Below, in pieces: positions 1 to 9,962 of a stretch of DNA of 64,000 bases (the stretch's first letter is position 1; every line of letters begins with the position of its first letter). Source of the stretch: Antilocapra americana (lineage: Eukaryota; Chordata; Mammalia; Artiodactyla; Antilocapridae); contig ML660201.1 of NCBI GenBank assembly GCA_007570785.1, positions 31,743,840 through 31,807,839 on the forward strand, written 5' to 3'. The notes beneath the pieces are model-generated. The model saw nothing but the letters and a program-made list of their open reading frames with translations. It did no database searches and was not told where the DNA came from. A program made the translations under genes and the position numbers.

Positions 1-1127
1 GGATATATCCACTTCTGCTTCGCTGACTATGCTAAAACCTTTGACTGTGTGGTACAACAAACTGTGGAAAATTTCTAAAGAGATGGGAATACCAGACCAC
101 CTTACACGTCTCCTGAGAAACCTATATGCAGGTCAAAAAGCAGCAGTTAGAACTGGACATGAAACAATGGACTGGTTCCAAAATGGGAAAGGAGTACATC
201 AAGGCTGTATACTGTCATCCTGCTTATTTAACTTATATGCAGAGTACATCATGAGAAACGTTGGACTGGATGAAGCACAAGCTGTTATCAAGATTGCCAG
301 GAGAAATATCAATAACCTCAGATATGCAGATGACACCACCCTTACGGGAGAAATATCAATAACCTCAGATATGCAGATGACACCACCCTTACGGCAGAAA
401 GCGAAGACGAACTGAAGAGCCTCTTGATGAAGGTGAAAGAGGAGAAAGAGGCTTAAAAGTCAACATTCAGAAAACTAAGATCATGGCATCTGGTCCCATC
501 ACTTCATGGCAAATAGATGGGGAAACAATGGAAACTGGGACAGATCCTATTTTCCTGGGCTCCAAAATCACTACAGATGGTGTCTGCAGCCATGAAATTA
601 AAAGACTCTTACTCCTTGGAAGAAAAGTTATGACCAAACCAGACAGCATATTAAAAAGCAGAGATATTACTTTGCCGACAAAGGTCCATCTAGTCAAAGC
701 TACGGTTTTTCCAGTAGTCATGTGTAGATGCGAAAGTTGGACCATAAAGAAGGCTGAGCACCAAAGAATTGATGCTTTTGACTGTGATGCTAGAGAAGAC
801 TCTTTAGAGTCCCTTGGACCGCAAGGAGATCAAACCAGTCAACTCTAAGGGAAATCAACCCCAAATATTCATTGGAAGGACTGAAGCTGAAGCTCCAAAC
901 TTTAGCCACCTGAGGATGGGAAGAGTCAATTCATTGGAAAAGACCCTGATGATGGGAAAGATAGATGGCAGGAGGAGAAGGGTACAACAGAGGATGAGAT
1001 GGTTGAATGGCATCACTGACTCAATGGACATGAGTTTGAGCAAGCTCCCGGAGACGGTCAAGGACAGGGAAGCCTGGCATGCTGCAGCCCATGGGGTGAC
1101 AAAGAGCTGGACACAACTGAGCAGGTG
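1..1127 (+). mobile_element. BovB (RTE) LINE, 3' part, cut by window edge
   Basis: This is the reverse-transcriptase and C-terminal part of a BovB LINE in sense orientation. Translation gives the RTE-type stretch around the YADD catalytic box near 322-334, then the SWTIKKAE-like and [18 protein letters not shown] stretches shared with the other BovB copies in this window. The frame is broken several times (pieces at 29-415, 483-848 and 814-1128), and one break is a 47-bp tandem duplication at 302-395. The 3' end is the usual BovB terminus near 1125, followed directly by an L1 3' region. The 5' end lies outside the window. It is a dead copy. Family assignment is secure by internal comparison with the copies at 45.1, 51.5 and 29.2 kb. 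Confidence 0.93.
302..395 (+). repeat. 47-bp tandem duplication across the RT YADD box
   Basis: Two adjacent copies of a 47-bp unit begin at 302 and 349 and differ only at the end of the unit (acggg against acggc). The unit encodes the NINNLRYADDTT region of BovB reverse transcriptase. Because 47 is not a multiple of three, the duplication shifts the frame after the first YADD. It is absent from the other BovB copies here, so it arose in this copy. Confidence 0.95.
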
Positions 1128-1129
1128 AA

Positions 1130-1780
1130 CAACATTTATAAAATGGAGTATTAGTCAGCCAAAAAAAAAAAAGGAACAAAGTTGAGTCATGTGCAATGAT
1201 GTGGATGGACCTCGAGTCTGTCACACGGAGTGAAACAAGTCAGGCAGAGAAAACAACACTAAATTAATAAACATATAATGGAATCTAAAAAAACGGGACC
1301 AGTGAACCTATCTGTAGGGCAGAGAGAGAGATGCGAACACAGAGAATGGACCTGTGGGCACAAGGTGGAAAGCAGAGGCTAGGATGGATAGAGAAAAGGC
1401 AATGAGGTCTTTCTCCTGAGAACTGGAGGTTAAATGAGAGAGCATCAGCAGATTAAGGAGAACAAGTGACTCCTTATTATACATGTTTTTTGGTGCTTCT
1501 GAGGAGAACGACTTGCCAGTGTTCCATTTCCAGATAAATGGAGCTTGTTAGTGTGTAAAAGAGATAGCTAGTGGGAAGCTGTTGTATATCACACGGAGCT
1601 CAGTCTGAGGCTCTGTGATGATCTAGAGGGGTGGACTGGGGGTGGGGGTCAGGAGGCAAACACAAGACAGAGGGATATATGTATACACAGAGCTGGTTCA
1701 CTTTGTTATATGGCAGAAACACAACATCGTAAAGCAACTGTCCTCCAATTAAAAAATAAGTAATTTTTTTTAAGTATAGC
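1130..1780 (+). mobile_element. L1 LINE 3' end (artiodactyl type), diverged
   Basis: The segment carries the hallmarks of the artiodactyl L1 3' region: the ATTAGTCAGCC-like end of ORF2, the GATGTGGATGGACC stretch, the block with an AGGGGTGG core near 1627, and a final CTCCAATTAAAAAAT tail. A stretch near 1395-1550 does not fit the L1 pattern and may be an indel or strongly diverged sequence. The BovB in front ends where this begins, so the BovB may have inserted into this L1. Confidence 0.8.
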
Positions 1781-2200
1781 ATGAAGAGGAGGCGTGCGTG
1801 GTCACTTTAAAAGACCCTTCCAAACGTGTACAGTTGTCTTACGGACGAACAACCAACTGAAAATAAGCCATTTTGGCTTCAATGCAGGGAAACTTAAATG
1901 TGAGACTTTTTCAGTTGCTATATTCAGAAGCAGTCATGTGGCTTCCAACTGTGTAACATCACAAAATTGTACACCATGATGTTTTCGATACAACAGCAGG
2001 AATGTGCTGTAATCGTCTACTCAGTTCAACATGAATAACATCACAATAATTGATGATTAATTTAAGACAAAAAAAACCCCACACAATTATCTGTGCAGGT
2101 CTCAGTGCTGTCCGTCAAGCATCAGAACTTTGTAACACACTGAAGACAGATGATTAATTTCACTCAAATGCCCTTCATACCATAGGTGATTAGCTATTAT
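1781..2200. other. Unassigned AT-rich sequence
   Basis: No recognisable gene or repeat. The short open frame at 1794-1979 has no similarity that I recognise and no supporting context. Confidence 0.5.
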
Positions 2201-2202
2201 AC

Positions 2203-2270
2203 AGGGACTTCACTGGTGGTCCAGTTTGTTAAGGATCCACCTGGCAATGCAGGGGACCTGGGTTCGATTT
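2203..2270 (+). mobile_element. tRNA-derived SINE head fragment
   Basis: The stretch begins with GGGACTTCACTGGTGGTCCAG and includes the A-box/B-box-like core ending in GGGTTCGAT, typical of the tRNA-related head shared by CHR and Bov-tA SINEs. Only the head is present, so the subfamily cannot be set. Confidence 0.75.
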
Positions 2271-2519
2271 TGCTAAAAATCTTAGTCGGCAACTCTGACT
2301 TTGTTGGTGATCTGGACACAAAATACTTTGCTCTTATTTTCAAGTGTTTCTTTCCATGTTGGCATGCTGTATTTAACTTAGGGAACAAGTTTAGTGTGGT
2401 AAAATAATAACAGGATCTTTTTACTGTTATCATTCCCTTCTCAACCTTTACAGGAATCTACGTTCTGATCAAACATGTCTGTGCAGACACCAGATTGTCC
2501 AGCCTCACAAAACTGAGGG

Positions 2520-2693
2520 CAGGAAAAGAGGACAAAAGAGGATGAGATGGTTGGATGGCATCACCAATTCAATGGACATGAGGTTGAGCAAGCTCCAGGA
2601 GATGGTGAAGGACAAGGAAGCCCGGTATGCTACATACAGTCCATGGAGTCACAAAGAGTCAGACATAACTGGGTGACTGAAAAGCAACAACAT
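2520..2693 (+). mobile_element. BovB 3'-terminal fragment
   Basis: A strongly 5'-truncated BovB: it starts at the GAGGATGAGATGGTTGGATGG block and ends in the TCAGACATAACTGGGTGACTGA-type terminus shared with full-length copies. It cannot code for a functional protein. Confidence 0.88.
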
Positions 2694-2699
2694 GAAATG

Positions 2700-3790
2700 G
2701 GGGCAGTGGAGACGCTAAGCATGAGCACCCTTTACATTACTGTCATTTTGTTCATATTACTAAAGGTATGGAAGAATCTTGAGGGTGGGGTGATAATACA
2801 CATTTAACTATTGTTAAAATAAGAATCAACAACAACAAACAAGTTATTACCTATAAATCTGAATAAAAATTAGTTTTTTATAAAGTACTATTTAAAAGAC
2901 ATAAAATGTACTATTTTATACACTGTAGTATAATAGAAATGATAATTCAATGGCCCCTGATTTCTACTGCAAAGCTATGATTTCATCTTAGAAAATCAGC
3001 AGCACAGTGTGAAAATCTCACACAAACAAACTGAGTTTATTTTCAGTTTGCTTCAAATGTTGCATCTGAGTTAAGGCTTGCATTTCTTCTAGTTACTACG
3101 TTTCAACTTCATAACACCTTGTGATTATAAGCACAACTACTTAGACCTGATAGCACTGTTAACAATCCTCTACACTGCACTTCTATATTCAGACACCAGA
3201 ACAAATCTGACATGCTTACAGGAAATTTTATCATATCCTTTCATAATCTGTGTACTGTTTGGCTAAGGTTCAGTAAGAGTACATCTGTACATTATAGCTG
3301 TGATTGTAGTTGTAAAAGAAACTAATTATAAATAAAACAGTTCATGTATACAGCTATCCAACTTTGCACTGACCCTGAAAAAGAATGCTAACCTCCAAAC
3401 AATTAGTAAATAGCTGTGAAACACCTGCTGTGTAAAAGACCTAACTATGAAGAATATAAACATAAATGATCAGAAGACAAAGTTTCTTCCTCCAAAATGC
3501 AGAGTTAAAACACAAGCCCGTGGAAACATGGGGTCTGGCTCCACTCATCCCCATAAACCATCTGTGCGCCCATTCCCCACATCAGTCTCTCAGAGCTGAG
3601 TCTTTCCTGAATGAACACTGTTAAACCCTTGCCCAAGTATCATCAAGTTAAACAATGAACACCACCTGCAGAAACACCTGAAATAAGCTGATTTAATAAT
3701 ACAACCTCAACTTTTGAACCTATAAAATGGCAACATTATTAAAGACATCATGCACTATGTACAAAATAATGTGTAAAATGATTAAGAACA
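2700..3790. other. Unassigned AT-rich sequence
   Basis: About 1.1 kb of AT-rich DNA without long open frames or repeats that I recognise. Nothing supportable is seen. Confidence 0.5.
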
Positions 3791-3794
3791 TCAA

Positions 3795-4250
3795 CTCGGA
3801 ATATTACTCAGCCGTAAAAAGGAACAAAACTGTGCCATTTGCATAGATGTAGATGGACCTAGAGGCTGTCATACATAGCAAAGTCAGAAATAGAGAAACA
3901 AATACCATATATTAACACATATGGGTAGGATCTAGAAAATGGTACAGGTGTTTCTGCAAAGCAGAAACAGAGACACAGATGTAGAGGACAAATGTATGAA
4001 CATCAAGTGGTAAAAGACGGGGTGGGACAAACTGTGACTGGGAATGACATATCTACACTACCATGTATAAAGGAGGTAACTAAGGAGAGAACCTGCTGTA
4101 CAGCACAGGGGAACTTCACTCAGTGTTCTGCGGTGACCTAACTGGGAAGGAAATTCAGAAAGGAGGTGACGTGTGTAAACACACAGCTGTACAGCAGAAA
4201 CTAACACAACACTGTAAAGCAACTACATTCCAATTTAAAACACTTTTTAA
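3795..4250 (+). mobile_element. L1 LINE 3' end (artiodactyl type)
   Basis: It starts with the GGAATATTACTCAGCC motif at the end of L1 ORF2 and runs through the 3' UTR to CTAACACAACACTGTAAAGC and an A-rich end. It is the same family as the segment at 1130-1780 and is strongly 5'-truncated. Confidence 0.87.
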
Positions 4251-4395
4251 AGGACATCAATTCTGGAACCAGAAGGTCTAGGTTCAAACCCTGGATGTAC
4301 CCCTGAACACTGAGTATTACTGAGGCCTTGGTCAAGGCACTCAAACTCTTCTTCAGTTTCCACGTCTGCAAAATGAGATTGTAGGAGCACCCAAA

Positions 4396-4692
4396 GGGCT
4401 TTCCTGGTAGCTCAGTTGTTAAAGAATCCACCTGCAATGCAGAAGACCCTGGTTTGATTCCTGGGTTGGGAAGATCCCCTGGAGAAGGGATAGGGCTACC
4501 CACTCCAGTATTCATGGGCTTCCCTGGTGGTTCACGCCTGCAATGTGGGAGGACCTGGGTTTGATCCCTGGGGTGGTAAGATCCCCTGAAGGAGGGTTTG
4601 GCAACCCACTCCAGTATCCTTGCCTGGAGAATCCCCATGGATAGAGGAGTCTGACAGGGGCTACGAAATCAGACATAACTGAGTGACTAAGC
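4396..4692 (+). mobile_element. Dimeric Bov-tA SINE
   Basis: A tRNA-Glu-like head (GGGCTTTCCTGGTAGCTCAG) is followed by the start of the Bov-A part. After the words cactccagtattc near 4514 a second complete head begins (GGGCTTCCCTGGTGG), leading to the full Bov-A tail with the TCAGACATAACTGAGTGACT end. The head is thus present twice. An inverted copy at 54036-54323 has the same junction. The tRNA head carries the internal RNA polymerase III promoter of this SINE family; mobilisation is thought to use BovB machinery because the 3' ends match. Confidence 0.88.
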
Positions 4693-4759
4693 CCAAGAGA
4701 CTACGCACACAAGAACAGCATCCACCTCACAGAACTGCCATGGAAGATTTACAAGAGAT

Positions 4760-4770
4760 AATCCATGGAA
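4760..4770 (+). repeat. Left TSD of BovB 4771-5815 (aatccatggaa)
   Basis: The 11-mer aatccatggaa occurs here and again at 5816-5826, exactly at the two ends of the BovB sequence. This marks one retrotransposition event. Confidence 0.85.
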
Positions 4771-5815
4771 TCAGATATGCATAGTCAGATATGCAGATGT
4801 CACTACCCTAATGGCAGAAAGTGAAGAGGAACTAAAGAGCCTCTTGATGAGGGTGAAAGAGGAGGGTGAAAATCTGGCTTAAAACTCAACATGCAAAAAA
4901 CATAGATCATGGCATCTGGCCCCAACAATTCATGGCAAATAGATGGGGAAACAATGGAAACTGTGGCTGCCTTTATTTTCTTGGGCTCCAAAATCACTCT
5001 GGACAGTGACTGCAGCCATGAAATTAAAAGACACTTGGCTCCTTGGAAGAAAAGCTATGACCAACCTAGAAAGCCTATTAAAAAGCAGACACATCACTTG
5101 GTCGACAAAGGTCTGTATAGTCAAAGCTATAGTTTTTCCAGTAGTCATGTATGGATGTGGGAGCTGGACCATAAAGAAGGCTGAGTGCCAAAGAACTGAT
5201 GCTCTCAACTCCCACAAGCCATGCGGCAGAGCCAAAAAAACAAAAAGTTATATACTATACAATTCCATTTTTATAAAATTCTAGAAAAAGCAAACTAATC
5301 TCTAGTGACAAAGAGAAGATCGGTGTTTGCTGCCCATGGGGCAGAGCAAGAATAAAAGTGGGAAGAGGTTTCAGAGAAACATGAGTAAATTTTGAGAGGG
5401 CAATGGATATGTTCCTTTTTTTCATTATAAAGTTTCATAGATAGAAAAATATGTCAAAATTCATCATGGTGCTAGAAAGGACTCTTGAGAGTCCTCTGGA
5501 CAACAAGGAGGTCAAACCAGTCAATCCTAAAGGAAATCAACTGTGACTATTCATTGGAAGGACTGATGCTGAATCTCCAATATTCTGGCTACCTGATGTA
5601 AAGAACTTACTCAGCAGAAAAAAACCCTGATGCTGGGAAAGACTGAAGGCAGGAGGAAAAGGGGTTGACAGAGGATGAGGTCGTTGGATGGCATAACCAA
5701 CTCAACGGGCATGAGTTTGAGCAAACTCCGGGAGATGGTGAAGGACAGGAAAGCTTGGCGTGCTGCAGTCGATGGGGTCACAGAGTTGGACACAACTGAG
5801 CGACTGAACGACAAC
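4771..5815 (+). mobile_element. BovB LINE fragment with TSD, interrupted at 5213-5466
   Basis: This is the C-terminal half of BovB, beginning within the reverse transcriptase. The left part (4771-5212) ends at AACTGATGCTCTCAACT and the right part resumes at 5467 with GGTGCTAGAAAGGACTC. In the copy at 51.5 kb these points are only about 2 nt apart, so the two halves are one element. The normal 3' terminus is at about 5813. It carries frameshifts and cannot code. The 254 bp between the halves belongs to other repeat families. Confidence 0.9.
5213..5466 (+). mobile_element. Foreign segment in BovB: CHR-1-like tail plus old L1 3' UTR
   Basis: The first ~36 bp (ccacaagccatgcggc followed by an A-rich run) resemble the 3' tail of a CHR-1 SINE. 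The remainder (ATTCTAGAAAAAGCAAACTA, a GGGCAATGGATATGTTCC block, TGTCAAAATTCATC) matches the pattern of an old mammalian L1 3' UTR. No TSD was found around this inner segment. Both families should be older than the surrounding BovB, which makes the order of events odd. The L1 assignment is by eye. Confidence 0.65.
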
Positions 5816-5826
5816 AATCCATGGAA
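5816..5826 (+). repeat. Right TSD of BovB 4771-5815
   Basis: Second copy of aatccatggaa; see 4760-4770. Confidence 0.85.
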
Positions 5827-7390
5827 AGCGGTTATCCCAGTGTTGGGCACACTGTAACTATGAGAAATGCTAATTATCGTGACTGTTAATGACTACTACT
5901 AATTGGAGTAACAGAAACAATGTTAGCATGGTGAAAGGGTGCTGGGCAGAAAACCAAGGACCTAGTTTGGGAGATGAGACAGTCTCTGAGACCTGGTTTC
6001 TGTGTGTGTCAGTGCGGATGACAAGCCCTGTCTCCCTGAGCTGTATGTCACGTGAGTAACAGGCTAAGGAATATATACTACACTGCTTAGCACAATGCCC
6101 ACTCCAGCATGTAACATCTATTCTACACACAATGTGTTTCTTACAAGAATTCAAGTAACAATAAGTGCATAACTATTCAACTTATAAACTATAAACTCAT
6201 AATTTAACGTAACTTATAAATGAATTATTAAAATGCCAGAAAGGAAATAAACAGGTGCCGTGTTTACTGAGCAGGAAGATGGGAGAGTCCTACTTTCAAG
6301 AAGGGTGGACAGGGAAGGAAAGCCTCTCTGCGGTGACATGATCTAAGACCTAGGGAACAAGAAGGATTTGGACACCAAGAAAGCCTAGCTAAAGAGCCAG
6401 AATGAGGGGGGAAGGGATTTCTGTCAACCCTCTAGATGACTACGGCCCCAGGCCCTAGGCCCACAGTAGGCACCCAGTAACAAAGCGTAGAATGAATAAC
6501 GAGCACTTCTGGCAGAGGGCACAACAAACTTACAGGCCCTTGGGTGAGGAGCGGCCTGGCAAGCCCAGACGGAATAGAGGGGGACGAGAGGGGCTGCAGG
6601 GTGGGATGCGTAGTGGGCAGGGGCTGTGGGGCAAGGTCAGTGAGGCAGGGGGCCCAGATGACATGGGACCCGTCAACCACAGCTGAAACTCTGCATTTTA
6701 CTCTTCTTTCAAAGAGCTGTCACTGGAGGCTTTTAGCAGAGAGTGGTAAGATCCATTTCTGTAAAAGATCATTCTGGCTATCGTGAAGAGAGGATACTTT
6801 AGAAAAGCACAAATACCATAAGGGAGACCCTCGGAGGGGCCAATGCAGCAGTTCAAACAGGAGGTGAGTTAGAGGCTTACGTCCAAACAGTGGAGTTGGT
6901 GATGGGCTGGTTGATGATGGAAAAGGAGAGCCACAGAGTCCTTCTTAAGTTTCTGCTTTGGCAAGGAACAGACATTTGTGCTATTTTACTGAGTAGGGGA
7001 CATCTGGCAAGGAATAGGCTGGAGAAAAAGGGAATACAAGCCAAGTGTTGTGTTCTGAACCACTCCCCTGAGACACCTTGATAAGGATGTCATCGAGGAC
7101 ATTGGTCGCGGGAGGCTGTGACTCAGAGTAGGGAGTCCATGACGGAGCTCTCAGTGTGCCGGTTATCCACACCGATATGGCATCCAAAGCCAAGAAACAA
7201 GGTAAAGCAGCATGCTTTGGTCATTTGCTGGGTAACAGAACCATGTCATCTAACACACTTCTCTTCCTGTTGGGCTGCCAGAAAGTTCCAAAGTCAACAT
7301 AAACCTTAAAGGAAAATTATTTTTGCAGGGATTCTAGATATGATAATGGAGCCCCTTTACTTCCCCTTCTCTTTATGGCTGCTTTTTTTT
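5827..7390. other. Mostly unassigned sequence; possible L2 end near 6440-6500
   Basis: No gene is recognised. Near 6447-6500 a CAGTAGGCACCCAGTAACAAAG...GAATGAAT pattern resembles the 3' end of an ancient L2 LINE. The overlapping open frames at 6432-6786 occupy both strands and look like chance frames in GC-richer DNA. Confidence 0.45.
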
Positions 7391-7391
7391 T

Positions 7392-7548
7392 AAAGTCTTT
7401 ATTAAATTTCTTACAGCACTGCATCTGTTTTATGTTCTGTTTTTTTGGCTGCAAGGCATGTGGAATCTTAGCTCACCGACCAGGGATCAAACCTGCATCC
7501 CTTGCATTGGAAGGGGAAGTCTTAACCACTGGACTATCAGGGAAGTCC
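7392..7548 (-). mobile_element. CHR-1 SINE
   Basis: On the minus strand this reads as a tRNA-like head (GGACTTCCCTGATAGTCCAG), the GGGTTTGATCCCTGGTCGG-type B-box region, the ACATGCC tail, and a terminal AATAAAGACTTT. It is nearly complete and moderately diverged. Confidence 0.85.
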
Positions 7549-7602
7549 ATCTTTATGCTGTTTAGTCTTTCATCTAATTCTTTTTTAAAAGTATATATAC
7601 TG

Positions 7603-7636
7603 TAAAAAAAAAAAAAAAAAAGAAGAAAGAAAGAAA
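7603..7636 (+). repeat. A-rich simple repeat
   Basis: A run of about 19 A residues grading into an (AGAA)n-like stretch. It is not attached to a recognisable retroelement on the plus strand. Confidence 0.85.
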
Positions 7637-7754
7637 ATCTAAGAAACGAGGCAGTGTAGTGGTGATTCTGGGAGTCAGAAGGGCTGACCCCCACACTGCC
7701 TTTGGTAGGTGTCAATCACAGACTCCTGACCTTGGAGCTATCTGTGAGTGTGCA

Positions 7755-7870
7755 CCTCTCTGATAGACTACAAGCTCCTCAAGGGCATCAGTCACACCCC
7801 AGTCATCTTTGAACCGCTGTGAAAGGGCACAGTGTTGAGCTCACAGGAGGCAGGCAATACGCATACACTA
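7755..7870 (+). mobile_element. Possible ancient L2 LINE 3' fragment
   Basis: The CTACAAGCTCCTCAAGGGCA ... CACAGTGTTGAGCTCACAGGAGGCAGGCAATA sequence resembles the conserved 3' region of mammalian L2. It is strongly diverged and assigned by eye only. Confidence 0.45.
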
Positions 7871-8908
7871 ACGGCATCAGTCACTTTTCTAACAGTGGAA
7901 GGGGCTGGGGCCTTATGAGAATGTGCCACAGCTCATCTCTGAGACGTTTTATACACAACACAGCACACGATTAAACACCAGTCAGCAATACAGACAGATG
8001 TTAGATATACGGATAAGTCTTCAGGGTCTAGGTTGGAAGACTTCAGGCAGGAGGAAAAAAGTGAGCTGGCTTTAAAAGATGCATTTGCATCTCATCTGTG
8101 AAAAGGCATTTCAGAGGGTAGCCAAAGAAAAGGGGCAGTAAGGAGCCTATTCTGGTTGGAAGGAAAGAACAAAAGGGAGGAAGAGCAAAAAAAAAAAAAG
8201 TATTGGGGAAGGGAGCTGTAAAAACCAGTGTGGACATCCTTGAGTGCCAACAACTTCATGTTTTGGAGTTTTAGAATGTTACACATTCCTGGGAACTTCA
8301 AAAAGATGTTTCAGGAAAATCACACAAATTCAGTGTGTAGAATAGATCAGAGTGTTAACTTAGTTTAGGCACAAGTTAGTAAGAATCTGATTAAAACAAA
8401 GGATACCACAGGTTCCAAAAAGTCTTAGTAAACACAACTTAGTGAGTGATACAGAAACCGAGAATCAGATTTAATCTGGGATTTGACACTACGGGGTCAG
8501 AAGAACAGCAGTATAATTAACAGAAATCAAGGAGATGGGAGGAAGTGATTTTAGAAGGTGAGTCCATCAGTTTTAGGCAGAATAAGTTTAAAGGGATGGT
8601 GGCTAGACCCTATCCCCAGATTCCCGCTGCTTTACAGCATAATGTGCACACAGTCTGCCAAAGTCCTTCCTGAGCAGTATTTCTCCCTAAACATAAAACA
8701 GAAAGAAACTCCTGCATTTAATGCAGTGTTTCCATGGCCGTAGAAGCAAGTTTTACTTGATAAAAATCATAAACACAAAAATAAAAGAATGTCAAAAATT
8801 ACCTACTTTTACAAAGCACTGATATCACATTACATGTGTGTTTAAAAAAACAACAACAACATTATATGAGAAGATGCTCAACATTATTTAGCCCTGAGAA
8901 AACTGCAA
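7871..8908. other. Unassigned sequence
   Basis: About 1 kb with no recognised gene or repeat, apart from a short poly-A stretch near 8189-8200. The two overlapping minus-strand frames at 8043-8301 are composition-driven. Confidence 0.5.
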
Positions 8909-8909
8909 C

Positions 8910-9192
8910 GAGGGAACTTCCCTGGTGGTACAGAGGATAAGAATCCGTCCACCAACATAGGGGACACGGATTCAATCCCTGATCTGAGCAGATTACACGT
9001 GCCAAGGAGCAGCTAAGCCCCTGTGCCACAGCTACTAAAGTACCGTGCACCTGGAGCCTGTGCTTCCACAAGAGAAGCCACCGTGATGACAAGCCCGTGC
9101 ATTGCAACAAAGAGTAGCCCCCCGCTTACTGCAACCAGAGGAAAGTCCGCGCACCGCAACGAAGACCCAGCCCAACCTAAATAAACAAAACC
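8910..9192 (+). mobile_element. CHR-2 SINE
   Basis: It begins with the tRNA-like head GGGAACTTCCCTGGTGGTACAG and continues through the GAGCAGCTAAGCCCCTGTGCCACAG-like body, the GAGAAGCCACCG block and the GAAGACCCAGC tail ending in AATAAACAAAA. It is nearly complete. A CHR-1 copy follows immediately. Confidence 0.88.
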
Positions 9193-9199
9193 TGCAACA

Positions 9200-9345
9200 A
9201 GGAATTCCCCACCAGTCCAGAGGGTAGGGCTCTGCACTCCCACCACAGGGAGCATGGATTCTATCCCTAGTCAGGAAACTTAAGATCCCACATGCAGAGC
9301 TGTGTGGCAAAATCAAAAACAAACACAAACAAGAAACCTGCCATA
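9200..9345 (+). mobile_element. CHR-1 SINE
   Basis: A diverged tRNA-like head (AGGAATTCCCCACCAGTCCAG) is followed by TTAAGATCCCACATGC and an A/AC-rich tail. It lies about 10 bp downstream of the CHR-2 copy, so one probably inserted at the tail of the other. Confidence 0.78.
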
Positions 9346-9962
9346 AAGATACTAGTACACAACCATTAGAAAGGCTAAACTTTAGTAATAACAATAAGCA
9401 ATGACATGGATGTAGAGTGCCAGGAACTCTCATACATTATTAGAAAAATGGGACCGCTACTTTGGAAAACACTGTGACAGTTTCTTAATAACTTAAACTT
9501 GTATTTTCCATAAGATCCAGCAATCACACTTCTCGGTACTCAACCAAGAGAAACAAAAACATGTCCATACAAAAATATCCTTATGCAAATATATACAGCA
9601 GCTTCATCCATAATCATCAAAAACTGGAAACAACTCAAAAGTGTATCAACTAGTAACTGGCTAAGCAAATTATAGTATACGCACACAAGGTATACTCAGT
9701 GTCGAAAAGGAGCAAACTGCAAGTATGGGATAAAACAGGAATGAATCTCAGAAGTATCATTAAATGAAAGGAGCTAGGCACAAAATACTACACAGTGTGT
9801 GATTCTATTTATATGAGATTCTGGAAAAGAGAAACCTGCAAATATTCTATATCATGTTTACAGTGGTACTCATTTGTCAAAACCTATAAAAATGTACACT
9901 TATAGAGGTTTACTATATGAAGATTATACCTTAATACATCTGACTTGGGAAAAAAAAAAAAC
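9346..9962 (+). mobile_element. Old L1 LINE, ORF2 end and 3' UTR
   Basis: Typical old-L1 elements appear in order: a GCAATGACATGGATG block, the GGAACTCTCATACATTATT stretch, a CAGCAATCACACTTCT motif, GAATGAATCTCAGAAG, GATTCTATTTATATGAGATTCTGG and an A-rich end near 9950-9962. All reading frames are broken. Confidence 0.75.
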
